Shown here: positions 34,483 through 43,701 of the stretch, piece by piece
Position numbering within the stretch: position 1 is the stretch's first letter
Layout: each line of letters begins with the position of its first letter
Assembly (NCBI RefSeq): GCF_000834655.1
Contig: NZ_JXQQ01000044.1
Location: 78,933 to 142,932, forward strand
DNA length: 64,000 nucleotides
Source of the DNA: Variovorax paradoxus
GTDB taxonomy: Bacteria > Pseudomonadota > Gammaproteobacteria > Burkholderiales > Burkholderiaceae_C
Reading direction: 5' to 3'
Translations under genes and position numbers: made by a program
Notes under the pieces: model-generated
Databases searched by the model: none
The model's input: the letters and a program-made list of their open reading frames with translations, nothing else
What the model was told of the DNA's origin: nothing

Positions 34483-36687
34483 TTGCCAACAAGGTCTCCC
34501 ATTTCTCCAGCCAGTCCTGCCCCAGATACGGACGCCCCGGCCGCCGGTAGCGTCCCTCTGCCGCCGCCTGAGAGCGCGCCGGCAGGCCTGGTGTGGCGTA
34601 TCGACATCGCCGTGCAGACGCCGGCACATGCCGCACTCGGCGATCTGCTGAGCTACGCCGGCACGGCGCCGCTCGTGCCCGGCACGCTGGTGCGGGTGCC
34701 GCTGGGCCGGCGCGAGGTGCTGGGCGTGGTCTGGAACGAACCCGTCTCGCTGGACGGCGCAGAGCCCGACATGGCCCTCAAGCCCGTGGGCGCCGCCCTC
34801 GACGCGCTGGCGCCGCTCGGCCAGGCCTGGCGCGATCTCGTGGCCTTTGCCGCCCGCTACTACCAGCGCTCCATCGGCGAGATCGCCCTGGCGTCCCTGC
34901 CGCCGCAGTTGCGCGACCTGACGGCGACGCAGCTCGCGCGCCGCCTCAAGCGCAAGACAACGACCGGACCCGTCGCCCAGACGGCCGAAGCCGCCAACCT
35001 GATCGCGCTGAGCGCGGAGCAGACGGCGGCGCTGGCCCGCATCGAGTCCGAGAGCGGCACGTTCCTGCTGGTGGGCAGCACCGGTAGCGGCAAGACCGAG
35101 GTCTACCTGCGCTGCGTGGCCGACCTGCTCGCACGCGACCCCGAGGCGCAGGCGCTGGTGATGGTGCCCGAGATCAACCTCACGCCGCAGCTGGAAGCGC
35201 GCTTCAAGGCCCGCTTCGGCGACGAGGCGGTGGTGTCGCTGCACAGCGGCATGACGAATCCGCAGCGCCTGGCGAGCTGGCTCGCCGCGCACAGCGGCGC
35301 CGCGCGCATCGTGCTGGGCACGCGCATGGCGGTGTTCGCGTCGATCCCGGGGCTGAAGCTGATCGTGGTCGACGAGGAACACGACCCGAGTTACAAGCAG
35401 CAGGAAGGCGCGCGTTATTCCGCGCGCGACCTGGCCGTCTGGCGCGGCCAGCGCGAAGGCGCGAAGGTGATCCTCGGTTCGGCCACGCCTTCGCTCGAAA
35501 GCTGGCACCAGAGCCGCCCCGCCGAAGGCGACGACCCGGGCGGACGCTATGTGCGGCTGGAGATGCCATCGCGCATCGGCGCGGGCGAGCTGCCCGCGGT
35601 GCGGCTGGTCGACATGAACCTGCAGCCGCCCAAGACGGTGCTCTCGGGCGCGCTGCTCGACGCCATCGGCCAGCGCATCGCGCGCGGCGAGCAGAGCATG
35701 ATCTTCCTGAACCGCCGCGGCTACGCACCGGTGCTGGCCTGCGGCGACTGCGGCTGGAAGAGCGAATGCCCGCACTGCAGCGCCTATCGCGTGTTCCACA
35801 AGATCGACCGCACCCTGCGCTGCCACCACTGCGGCTTCACCGAGCGGGTGCCGCGCGCCTGCCCGGCCTGCGGCAACCCCGACATCGCACCCGTGGGCCG
35901 CGGCACCGAGCGGCTCGAGGAGCACCTGGCCGAACTGTTCGCCGCGGTGAAGCGCCCCGACGGCAGCGCGGTGCGCATCGCGCGCATCGACGCCGACAGC
36001 ACCAAGAAGCAGGGCGCGCTCGAATCGCAACTCGCGGCCGTGCATGCGGGCGAGGTCGACGTGCTGGTCGGCACGCAGATGATCGCCAAGGGCCACGACT
36101 TCCGGCGCATCACGCTGGTGGCGGCGGTGAACCCCGACGGCGCGCTGTTCTCCAGCGATTTCCGCGCGCCCGAGCGGCTGTTCAGCCTGCTGATGCAATC
36201 GGCCGGCCGCGCGGGCCGCGACGCCGCCTACCTCGCCGCGCAGGGCACGACCGCCGAGATGTGGATCCAGACCTTCCACTCGCAGCACCCCCTTTTCATG
36301 GCGCTGCGCAAGCACGACTACGCCGCGTTCGCGAAACAGCAGCTCGACGAGCGCCAGGCGGCCGCGATGCCGCCCTTCGCGTTCCAGGCGCTGCTGCGTG
36401 CCGATGCGCGCGAGCAGTCGGTGGCGCAGGCCTTCCTGAACACCGCGGCCGATGCGGCCGAGAAACTGCCGGGCGCCGACATCGTCACCCGCTATCCCGC
36501 GGTGCCGCTGTCGATCCAGCGGGTGGCCGACGTGGAGCGTGCGCAGATGCTCATCGAGAGCCCCTCGCGCGCCGCGCTGCAGCGATTGCTCGCAAGCTGG
36601 CAGCCGCTGCTGCACGAGCTGCGGCGCACGCCCGAGGGCAAGGGCGTGATCCGCTGGCTGATCGACGTCGATCCGCACAGCATCTGA
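34483..36687 (+). CDS. priA: Primosomal protein N' (replication restart helicase)
   Basis: PriA reloads the replisome at collapsed forks. The protein (734 residues from a TTG start) has the N-terminal 3'-DNA-binding region, Walker A GSTGSGKT (198-205), DEEH (297-300) and the helicase C-terminal half. A zinc module between them has eight cysteines at about 420, 423, 429, 432, 447, 450, 460 and 463. The start is uncertain: TTG at 34483 lacks a good ribosome site. GTG at 34591 would begin at VWRIDIAVQTP, close to where other PriA proteins start. Confidence 0.95.
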   Translation: MPTRSPISPASPAPDTDAPAAGSVPLPPPESAPAGLVWRIDIAVQTPAHAALGDLLSYAGTAPLVPGTLVRVPLGRREVLGVVWNEPVSLDGAEPDMALKPVGAALDALAPLGQAWRDLVAFAARYYQRSIGEIALASLPPQLRDLTATQLARRLKRKTTTGPVAQTAEAANLIALSAEQTAALARIESESGTFLLVGSTGSGKTEVYLRCVADLLARDPEAQALVMVPEINLTPQLEARFKARFGDEAVVSLHSGMTNPQRLASWLAAHSGAARIVLGTRMAVFASIPGLKLIVVDEEHDPSYKQQEGARYSARDLAVWRGQREGAKVILGSATPSLESWHQSRPAEGDDPGGRYVRLEMPSRIGAGELPAVRLVDMNLQPPKTVLSGALLDAIGQRIARGEQSMIFLNRRGYAPVLACGDCGWKSECPHCSAYRVFHKIDRTLRCHHCGFTERVPRACPACGNPDIAPVGRGTERLEEHLAELFAAVKRPDGSAVRIARIDADSTKKQGALESQLAAVHAGEVDVLVGTQMIAKGHDFRRITLVAAVNPDGALFSSDFRAPERLFSLLMQSAGRAGRDAAYLAAQGTTAEMWIQTFHSQHPLFMALRKHDYAAFAKQQLDERQAAAMPPFAFQALLRADAREQSVAQAFLNTAADAAEKLPGADIVTRYPAVPLSIQRVADVERAQMLIESPSRAALQRLLASWQPLLHELRRTPEGKGVIRWLIDVDPHSI

Positions 36688-36737
36688 GCCGGTTGTCCTG
36701 CACGGCGCGCATGCGGGCGGCGCCAAGGTCTTCCAGC

Positions 36738-37637
36738 ATGAACACCTCACTCGCCACCACGGCCCGCCGAATGGGCTTCGGCGCCCTCCTTCTGGCGGCT
36801 TCGATGCTGGCTTCGGCGCAGCAGCCGCCCGCGCCACCCGCCCCGCCTGCAACCGGCCCGGCGGCCGAGTTGCGCGCCAAGCTGCAGTCGCTCGCGCCGC
36901 AACTCGAGCGCAACGCCTTCCGTCGCCCGCTCGCACTCGAATCGAGCGAAGCCGCGGACCGGCTGAGCGGTGACGTCTATGCGCTGGTGGATCATCCGTT
37001 CGCCCGTGTGAGCGGCGCGCTGCGGGAGCCCGCCGCGTGGTGCCAGGTGCTGATGCTTCACCTGAACACCAAGCATTGCGCGGTCAAGGGCGGCGGCTCC
37101 ACGCTGGCGGTCGCCATCGGGCGCAAGTTCGACCAGCCGATCGCGGACGCGCAGGCGATCGCCTTTGCCTACACGCTGGGCAAGTCCGACGAGAACTACC
37201 TGAACGTTCGCCTGAGCGCAGACACCGGACCGCTCTCCACGCGCGACTACAGCATCGTGTTCGAGGCCTCGCCTGCGGACGGCGGCAAGACCGCGATCCA
37301 CCTGCGCTATGCGTACGCCTACGGCACCGCCGCACGGCTCGCGATGAAGGGCTACCTCGCCACGCTCGGCAGCGACAAGGTCGGCTTCACGCCCGCGGGT
37401 CAAGGCGGCTACATCGGCGGCGTGCGGGGCGTGGTGGAGCGCAACACCATGCGCTACTACCTCGCGATCGACAGCTACCTCGATGCGCCCGGCGCGGCGC
37501 AGCTGGAGCAGCGCCTCGCGGCTTGGTTCGATGCGACGGAGCAGTACGCCAGGCAGCTCCACGAGATCGACAAGAGCGACTACCTCACGATGAAGCGCCA
37601 CGAGTTCCAGCGCCTGCAGCAGCCAGCGGCGTCCTGA
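36738..37637 (+). CDS. Secreted protein of unknown function
   Basis: I do not recognise this 299-residue protein. It has a clear signal peptide (residues about 1-28, ending ASAQ), a short proline-rich linker (QQPPAPPAPPA) and a soluble periplasmic region. Two cysteines (about 97 and 109) could form a disulfide. Repeated strand-like segments and aromatic residues near 190-240 suggest a beta-rich fold. The ATG at 36738 has an AAGG box about 9 nt upstream. It follows priA by 50 nt on the same strand. Confidence 0.8.
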   Translation: MNTSLATTARRMGFGALLLAASMLASAQQPPAPPAPPATGPAAELRAKLQSLAPQLERNAFRRPLALESSEAADRLSGDVYALVDHPFARVSGALREPAAWCQVLMLHLNTKHCAVKGGGSTLAVAIGRKFDQPIADAQAIAFAYTLGKSDENYLNVRLSADTGPLSTRDYSIVFEASPADGGKTAIHLRYAYAYGTAARLAMKGYLATLGSDKVGFTPAGQGGYIGGVRGVVERNTMRYYLAIDSYLDAPGAAQLEQRLAAWFDATEQYARQLHEIDKSDYLTMKRHEFQRLQQPAAS

Positions 37638-37668
37638 AGCGACGCGCGCATTCCAACAACTCGGGTAC

Positions 37669-37881
37669 TCAGTGGTAGCCGGTGGGCTCCTTGCCCATGT
37701 CCACGTAGCGCAATTCGCGGTGGTGCCGGCGCCGCGCGATGCTGCCCGGCCATGCGAACACCACGAGGCTCAACGCAGCCAGCGCGATCGAAGCCGCGGT
37801 GCCGAGCGCACCCACATGCCAGACCCACGCCACGCCGGCGAGCCAGGCGACCCACAACATGATGCGAACCAGTATTGCCAT
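37669..37881 (-). CDS. Small two-helix membrane protein
   Basis: This 70-residue ORF encodes two hydrophobic segments (about residues 4-22 and 28-46) followed by a basic, His/Arg-rich tail (ARRRHHRELR), predicted to face the cytoplasm. The ATG is preceded by AGGGG at about 7 nt. No family was recognised. It is antisense to nothing and fills an otherwise empty gap, which supports it being real. Confidence 0.6.
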   Translation of the reverse strand: MAILVRIMLWVAWLAGVAWVWHVGALGTAASIALAALSLVVFAWPGSIARRRHHRELRYVDMGKEPTGYH

Positions 37882-38115
37882 CGGACGCCCCTATTCACAC
37901 CGTTGACCGGAAGCCACTTTAGCAGCGCATCTGCAAACTCAAGCATTCATCTGAAGAGATAAGGGTTCCTATGACTTACGGCCTGCCCTTGCCTACCTGG
38001 AAATAATTGGAAAAAACAGTTGACGCGGCGCGGTGACGCTGCTCAAGCTGCCAATGCGCGAACTCCTCCGCGAGTTTCGCGTTCCAGGCAAGCTCGTTTA
38101 CACGCAAAGGTCGCC
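37882..38115. other. Leader gap without recognised genes
   Basis: This 234-nt region between the small membrane-protein gene and the secreted ClpP-like protein includes an A-rich stretch (38000-38019). It probably holds both promoters. No convincing promoter boxes, hairpins or genes were seen. Confidence 0.4.
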
Positions 38116-38808
38116 GTGAAATCGTCGTCTCTTCTTGGTTGGGTACCCACAATTGCGTGCGTCGCCGCCCTCATCGGCACACCCGCCGCCGCGGCGGACA
38201 TCGCACTGCAAGGCCGCGAACTGGTGGTCTCGGGCATGCTCGACGGAAGCGCGATCAAGACCTTCACGGACCACTTGGCGAGCGGCACGGTGCGCACCGT
38301 GGTGTTCGAGGATCTCTCCGGCGGCACCGCCGATGCGGCGGGCGCGTTTGCCGACGCGATTCGCGCGAGCGGCGTCGACACCGAGATCCGCGGCCAATGC
38401 ATGGCCGCCTGCGCCTACGCGTTCCTTGCGGGCAAGACCCATCGATTCGGTTACGGCTTCCAGGTCAACGGCATCCTGCTGCCGGTGGCCGTGCGGCCCA
38501 CGGCGGCCGAGCTGGCCGTGCGCTGGCGCGGCGAGGAAGCCCACAAGACACTGGCCGACTTCACGCCCGCAACCGCCACCACGGCGGGCACGGCGACGGC
38601 CAAGCCGGTGGAGGCCAGTGTCCCGTCCACCAAAGACGCCCGGGACAACTGGCAGCCCGACCACGGCGTGCTCTTCACCGCGAGCCCCACGCTCTTCGGG
38701 CGCATCTACAACGCCTATTACTGCGACGGCACGCAGGGCCGCGATTTCTCCAAGTGCGAGCGGCTGTCCGACGCAGATCCGTACAAGCTCGGCGTCCTCA
38801 CGCCGTAG
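38116..38808 (+). CDS. Periplasmic ClpP/crotonase-like protein (COG3904 type)
   Basis: The 230-residue protein has a signal peptide (residues 1-27, TPAAAA) and one globular domain resembling predicted periplasmic ClpP-fold proteins. The key segment is SGGTADAAGAFADAIRASG followed by GQCMAACAYAFLAG. Relatives usually read CASAC there; the serine that could be catalytic is replaced by alanine (residues 97-98). The best start is GTG at 38116, with AAAGG 5 nt upstream. An upstream TTG would add 32 residues before the signal peptide and is unlikely. Confidence 0.7.
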   Translation: MKSSSLLGWVPTIACVAALIGTPAAAADIALQGRELVVSGMLDGSAIKTFTDHLASGTVRTVVFEDLSGGTADAAGAFADAIRASGVDTEIRGQCMAACAYAFLAGKTHRFGYGFQVNGILLPVAVRPTAAELAVRWRGEEAHKTLADFTPATATTAGTATAKPVEASVPSTKDARDNWQPDHGVLFTASPTLFGRIYNAYYCDGTQGRDFSKCERLSDADPYKLGVLTP

Positions 38809-38816
38809 CGCGCACC

Positions 38817-39836
38817 TCAGCGCAGCAGCCCCACCGCCAGCGGAAAACTGAAGAAGGCCGCCACCGTCGTCCACAGGATGATGCGTGCGATGCGCCCGTT
38901 GTCGGCGCCGAAGCGCTCGGCCAGCATCGACACATTGCTCGCGCTCGGCAGCGCCGCGACCAGCACGATCGCCACCAGTGCCGCGTGCGACAGCGGCAGC
39001 CCCAGCGCGATGGCCCCGGCACCCAGCCCCCACACCAGCAGCGGGTGCAGCAGCAGCTTCACCGCCACCACCGGCAGCACATCGGCCAGCGGCGCCTTGC
39101 GCGCGGCGGCGCCTCCGGTTCCCATGGCCTGGGCCACCGCGGCGCTGGCCACGTGCTCGCGCTCGAGCAACGCGGAGCGCGCCAGCACCGCGCCGATGGT
39201 GAAGAGCGCCACCGGCGAGGCCGCGTCCGCCAGCATGGCCACGGTGCGGTCGATGGGCCCCGGCAATTGCCAGCGTGCCGCCGACAGCAGCACGCCCAGC
39301 AGGATCGACCACGGCATCGGATTGAAAACGATGCCGCGCAGCGCCTTGCGCGCCGCCTGCGATGCACCGTGGCGCCCCGCGCCACCTGCCCCGTCCAGCC
39401 GCGACAGCGCGATGCACAGCGACGAGGTCACCACGAGGTCGAACGCGATCGTGATGATCATCGGCCCGGCCGCCTGCGCGCCCAGGATCGCCACCAGCAG
39501 CGGCACGCCCATGAAGCCGGTGTTCGGAAAGGCCGCCACCAGCGCGCCGAAAGCCGCGTCGTTCCAGCCGATGCGTGCGTTGCGGGTCAGCAGCACCACG
39601 CCCGCCACCACGGCCAGCGCGCATGCGCCCCAGACGAGTGCGACGCTGCCATCGAGCAATTGCGTGATCGGCGTGCCGGCGCCGAAGCGCAGCAGCATGC
39701 ACGGCAGCGCGAAATACAGCACGAAGGTGTTGAGGCCGGGAATCGCCTCCAGCGGCAGGAGGCGGGCGCGGGCGGCGGCGTAGCCGGCCGCGATCAGCGC
39801 GAAGAAAGGGAAAGTAACAAGGAATACGGGCAGCAC
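38817..39836 (-). CDS. AEC-family transporter (auxin efflux carrier type)
   Basis: This 339-residue membrane protein has about ten helices and matches the AEC/Mem_trans family, which includes malate, malonate and auxin-type carriers. Conserved features are the N-terminal helices with PGLNTFVLYFALPCML, the FPNTGFMGVPL segment near 105, and a C-terminal ALPSASNVSMLAERFG region. The substrate is unknown. It is convergent with the ClpP-like gene (8 nt between stops) and divergent from the Rep gene. Confidence 0.85.
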   Translation of the reverse strand: MLPVFLVTFPFFALIAAGYAAARARLLPLEAIPGLNTFVLYFALPCMLLRFGAGTPITQLLDGSVALVWGACALAVVAGVVLLTRNARIGWNDAAFGALVAAFPNTGFMGVPLLVAILGAQAAGPMIITIAFDLVVTSSLCIALSRLDGAGGAGRHGASQAARKALRGIVFNPMPWSILLGVLLSAARWQLPGPIDRTVAMLADAASPVALFTIGAVLARSALLEREHVASAAVAQAMGTGGAAARKAPLADVLPVVAVKLLLHPLLVWGLGAGAIALGLPLSHAALVAIVLVAALPSASNVSMLAERFGADNGRIARIILWTTVAAFFSFPLAVGLLR

Positions 39837-39959
39837 GGGCCGATTGTCGTTGCCCTTGCCCGGCGTGTCCTGCCTACAACGTCCGGCGGGCCCGGCCCCG
39901 TATCATTGCCCGCTTTGCGCCTGCCGTTCCCCACGGCGTGTTCCCCGTTCCCACCCCCC

Positions 39960-42068
39960 ATGTCCCACGGTCTCAATCTCGCGCAGCAAGAAGCGGTCAA
40001 CTACATGCACGGTCCCTGCCTCGTGCTGGCAGGCGCGGGCTCGGGCAAGACGCGCGTCATCACGCACAAGATCGGCCGGTTGATCCAGGCCGGCATGGAG
40101 CCCCAGCGCATCGCGGCCATCACCTTCACGAACAAGGCGGCGGCTGAAATGCGCGAGCGCGCGAAAGACCTGATCGGCCGGGACGCGCGCAAGGTGGTGG
40201 TCTGCACCTTCCACGCACTGGGCGTGCGCATGATGCGCGAGGACGGCGCGGTGCTGGGCTTGAAGCCCGCCTTCAGCATCCTGGACAGCGACGACGTCAC
40301 CAAGATCCTGAAGGACGCCGGCGGCACCACCGACATCGCCACCGCCCGCATCTGGCAGTGGACCATCAGCAAGTGGAAGAACATGGGCCTCAACGCCCAG
40401 CAGGCCGCCGCCGCCGCGGTGGACGACAACGAGCGCATCACGGCCGAGGTCATGGGCCACTACGAAGAGCGCCTGCAGGCCTACCAGAGCGTCGACTTCG
40501 ACGACCTCATCGGCATGCCGCTCAAGCTCCTGCACGACTTTCCCGAAGTGCGCGCCAAGTGGCAGGCCGCGCTCGGCCACATCCTGGTGGACGAGTACCA
40601 GGACACCAACGCCACGCAGTACGAAGTGCTCAAGGCCCTGGCCGGCGACCGCGCCCGCTTCACCGCGGTGGGCGACGACGACCAGTCGATCTACGGCTGG
40701 CGCGGCGCCACGCTGGACAACCTGAAGAAGCTGCCGGTCGACTACCCGACGCTCAAGGTCATCAAGCTGGAGCAGAACTACCGCTCCACCAGCGCCATCC
40801 TGCGTGCGGCCAACAACGTGATCGGCCCCAACCCCAAGCTCTTTCCGAAGACGCTCTTCTCCGAACTGGGCGAAGGCGAGCCGGTGCGCATCGTCGATGC
40901 CGACACCGAACTGCACGAGGCCGAGCGCGCGGTGGCGCGCATCGTGAGCCTGCGCGCGGGCGACGCCACCACGCAGGGCACGCAATACAAGGAGTTCCGC
41001 GACTTCGCGATCCTGTACCGCGCCAACCACCAGGCGCGCATCTTCGAGCAGGCGCTGCGCCGCGCGCAGATCCCCTACAAGGTCTCGGGCGGCCAGAGCT
41101 TCTTCGACCGCGCCGAGATCAAGGACCTGTGCGGCTGGTTTCGCCTCTGGGTCAACAACGACGACGACCCCGCGTTCCTGCGCGCCATCACCACGCCCAA
41201 GCGCGGCATCGGCCACACCACGCTCGCGAGCCTGGGCACGTTCGCCAGCCAGTACAAGCTGAGCCTGTTCGCGGCGCTGTTCAGCCCGTCGCTGCCCAGC
41301 GTGATCCCCAAGCGCACGCTCGAAGGCGTGCACGAGTTCGGCCGCTACATCAACGACCTGGAATACCGCGCGCGCCGCACCATGGGCGCCGAAGACTCGC
41401 GCACCTTCATGCTCGACTGGCTCAAGGAGATCGACTACGAGCGCCATCTCTACGAAGGCGAGGACAGCGAAGCGGCCGCCGCCACGCGCTGGACCAACGT
41501 GCTGGAGTTCGTCGACTGGATGTCGCAGCGCGCCGGCGGCTCGCTGGACGACGCATCGGGCGCCAACAACAACGACGAAGGAAACGAGCGCAAGAGCCTG
41601 CTCGAAGTCGCGCAGACCATCTCGCTGCTCTCGACCATCAGCGAGCGCGAGCAGGACCAGAACGTGGTCACGCTCTCCACGCTGCATGCCTCCAAGGGCC
41701 TGGAGTGGCCGCACGTGCTGCTCATCGGCGTGACCGAGGGGCTGCTGCCCTTCAAGCTGGACGACGACAACGGCCGCCAGAAGGTGGTGAGCGACGAGAC
41801 GACGCAACGCCTGCAGGAAGAGCGCCGCCTGATGTACGTGGGCATCACCCGCGCGCAGCGCAGCCTGGCCGTGAGCTGGACCAAGAAGCGCAAGCAGGGC
41901 CGCGACATGGTGCCCTGCATGCCGAGCCGCTTCATCGCCGAGATGGGCCTGGACAAGGCCACGACCAGGGAAGACCCGCGCGAGAAGCTCAAGGCGCTGC
42001 GCGCCGAGTTCGCGCGCAAGGCACAGGACAGCGCGGCCGCGAAGGCGGCCGCGGCGGCGGCGCCATGA
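39960..42068 (+). CDS. rep: Rep/UvrD-type ATP-dependent DNA helicase
   Basis: The 702-residue SF1A helicase carries Walker A GAGSGKT (25-31), TFTNKAAAEM, VDEYQDTN (Walker B, near 214), GDDDQSIYGWRGA (near 236), and C-terminal motifs TLHASKGLEW and RRLMYVGITRAQ. Length and opening match Rep more than UvrD. Rep removes proteins ahead of replication forks and works with PriA, encoded about 3 kb upstream. The ATG at 39960 begins MSHGLNLAQQEAV, matching Rep N-termini. Its stop overlaps the next start as ATGA. Confidence 0.93.
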   Translation: MSHGLNLAQQEAVNYMHGPCLVLAGAGSGKTRVITHKIGRLIQAGMEPQRIAAITFTNKAAAEMRERAKDLIGRDARKVVVCTFHALGVRMMREDGAVLGLKPAFSILDSDDVTKILKDAGGTTDIATARIWQWTISKWKNMGLNAQQAAAAAVDDNERITAEVMGHYEERLQAYQSVDFDDLIGMPLKLLHDFPEVRAKWQAALGHILVDEYQDTNATQYEVLKALAGDRARFTAVGDDDQSIYGWRGATLDNLKKLPVDYPTLKVIKLEQNYRSTSAILRAANNVIGPNPKLFPKTLFSELGEGEPVRIVDADTELHEAERAVARIVSLRAGDATTQGTQYKEFRDFAILYRANHQARIFEQALRRAQIPYKVSGGQSFFDRAEIKDLCGWFRLWVNNDDDPAFLRAITTPKRGIGHTTLASLGTFASQYKLSLFAALFSPSLPSVIPKRTLEGVHEFGRYINDLEYRARRTMGAEDSRTFMLDWLKEIDYERHLYEGEDSEAAAATRWTNVLEFVDWMSQRAGGSLDDASGANNNDEGNERKSLLEVAQTISLLSTISEREQDQNVVTLSTLHASKGLEWPHVLLIGVTEGLLPFKLDDDNGRQKVVSDETTQRLQEERRLMYVGITRAQRSLAVSWTKKRKQGRDMVPCMPSRFIAEMGLDKATTREDPREKLKALRAEFARKAQDSAAAKAAAAAAP

Positions 42069-42511
42069 AGGCGCTGTTCGCGGTCTTCGCCGCGCTCGTC
42101 GTCACCGGCTGCGCCACGGTCGATCCCAACTGCCCCGCCGACGCGCGCGACCTGCCCCTGGCATCGCTCTACGGCCGCTGGGAAGCGCGCTTCGACGGCC
42201 TGCCCGCCGTGTCCGTCGTGCACCTCGGCAAGCACCCCGACTACGCCGGCGTGCGCGGCACGATCACGCGCAATGCCGATGGCGGCAGCGCCAAGCCTTC
42301 GGTGGCGCAGCTGGCAGGCGACGTCGACGACGAGGGCGCCCTCTCCATCGACGAATCGCTGGACGGCCGCGCCATCAGCGGCAACTGGGCCGGTACCTTG
42401 CAGCCGCGCTCCTGCGGCCGCGAATTCAGGGGAACGTGGCGCAATGCCGCGGACGAAAGCACGCACCCGTTCGTGCTGATCAAAACGGACGGTTTGGAAG
42501 GAAAAAGATGA
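42065..42511 (+). CDS. Small lipoprotein of unknown function
   Basis: The 148-residue protein starts with a lipoprotein signal (MKALFAVFAALVVTGC, lipobox VTGC, Cys16). The mature part has two further cysteines (about 23 and 121), no recognised domain and many strand-like segments (YGRWEARFDG, NWAGTLQP, EFRGTWRN) suggesting a small beta-barrel or lipocalin-like fold. Start and stop overlap rep and pldA as ATGA on both sides, so translation is coupled. A role in the outer membrane with PldA is a guess from context. Confidence 0.8.
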   Translation: MKALFAVFAALVVTGCATVDPNCPADARDLPLASLYGRWEARFDGLPAVSVVHLGKHPDYAGVRGTITRNADGGSAKPSVAQLAGDVDDEGALSIDESLDGRAISGNWAGTLQPRSCGREFRGTWRNAADESTHPFVLIKTDGLEGKR

Positions 42512-43674
42512 CCACTCGCACCTATGCGTTCTCCGCAACGTTCATGACGTTCGCGGCCTGCCTGGGCAGCGCGGCCGCCTACGCACAAGCCGTCGACAAG
42601 CCCGCGAGCCCGCTGGCCGACTCGCAACTCACCTGGCAGCAATGCGCCGCGCTCGGCAACAACAACGACGCCCGCCTGGCCTGCTTCGACCGCTGGGCCC
42701 AGCAGCAGACGCTGCCCTCGGTGTCGGTGCCTGTCGCGCCGCCCGTGCTGGCCAGCACGCAGGCGCCGCCGGTGGACGGCACGATTCCCGCCACCCGCGT
42801 GATCTCGGTCGCCACCACAGAGGGCTGCCGCGACCGCCAGTATTCGGTGCTCTCGCGCTTCTGGGAGCTGGAGAACGCGACCGACTGCGGCACCTTCGGC
42901 TTTCGCGGCTACCGCCCGCTCAACGTCTCGGTCTCGGCCGCCACCAAGAAGCCGCAGGTGCCCACGTCGCCCTCGGCCGACCACACCGGCGACCCCATCG
43001 CCTACCAGGCCAACGAGATGCGCATCGGCCTGTCGGTGCGCACCAAGCTCGCGCAGGGCATGCTCACGCAGAACGATCCGGTCAAGAAGGACTCGCTGTG
43101 GTTCGCCTATTCGCAGCAGTCGACCTGGCAGCTGTTCAACGGCGCGATCTCGCGGCCTTTCCGCACCACCGACCACGAGCCCGAGCTGATGTATGTCTAC
43201 CCGACCGACTTCAAGCTGCCCGGCGGCTGGCGCTGGCGCTACGCGGGCCTGGGCATCGTGCACCAGTCGAACGGCCAGACGCTGCCGCTGTCGCGCAGCT
43301 GGAACCGCGTCTACCTGATGGGCGGGGCCGAGCTGGGCGACGAGTTCCAGATCACCGGACGCATCTGGAAGCGCATCTCGGAAGATGCGGCCAAGGACGA
43401 CAACCCCGACATCGCCGACTACATCGGCCGCGCCGAAGTCACCGGCCGCTGGAACCTGAACCGCGACAACACGCTCGGCGTGACGGTGCGCAACAACCTG
43501 CGCGACAGCGGCCGCGGCTCGGTGAAGCTCGAATGGCTCAAGGCCATCGGCGATCCGACCAAGAGCAACCTGCGCTTCCACACGCAGCTGTTCCACGGCT
43601 ATGGCGACACGCTGGTGGACTACAACCGCAAGCGAACGGTTTTGAGCATCGGCCTGAGCCTCGTCGACTTCTGA
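42508..43674 (+). CDS. pldA: Outer-membrane phospholipase A
   Basis: OMPLA hydrolyses misplaced phospholipids in the outer leaflet of the outer membrane. The 388-residue protein has a signal peptide (about 1-26, ending AYAQ), a plug or linker region, and a C-terminal beta-barrel. The catalytic motif is intact: HQSNGQ gives His252 and Ser254, and Asn266 in SWNR is spaced as in E. coli (His142, Ser144, Asn156). It has an N-terminal extension of about 100 residues relative to E. coli PldA, common in betaproteobacteria. Confidence 0.93.
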   Translation: MTTRTYAFSATFMTFAACLGSAAAYAQAVDKPASPLADSQLTWQQCAALGNNNDARLACFDRWAQQQTLPSVSVPVAPPVLASTQAPPVDGTIPATRVISVATTEGCRDRQYSVLSRFWELENATDCGTFGFRGYRPLNVSVSAATKKPQVPTSPSADHTGDPIAYQANEMRIGLSVRTKLAQGMLTQNDPVKKDSLWFAYSQQSTWQLFNGAISRPFRTTDHEPELMYVYPTDFKLPGGWRWRYAGLGIVHQSNGQTLPLSRSWNRVYLMGGAELGDEFQITGRIWKRISEDAAKDDNPDIADYIGRAEVTGRWNLNRDNTLGVTVRNNLRDSGRGSVKLEWLKAIGDPTKSNLRFHTQLFHGYGDTLVDYNRKRTVLSIGLSLVDF

Positions 43675-43701
43675 TCTCCTTCTTATCCGCAGGCGAAAAA
43701 C

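Noticed and set aside
34462..36936. Minus-strand ORF of about 820 codons opposite priA
   Set aside because: PriA motifs on the plus strand are intact. The opposite frame shows antisense composition only.
38020..38115. TTG start extending the ClpP-like protein by 32 residues
   Set aside because: It would place a basic, polar segment before a clear signal peptide. GTG at 38116 has a good ribosome site.
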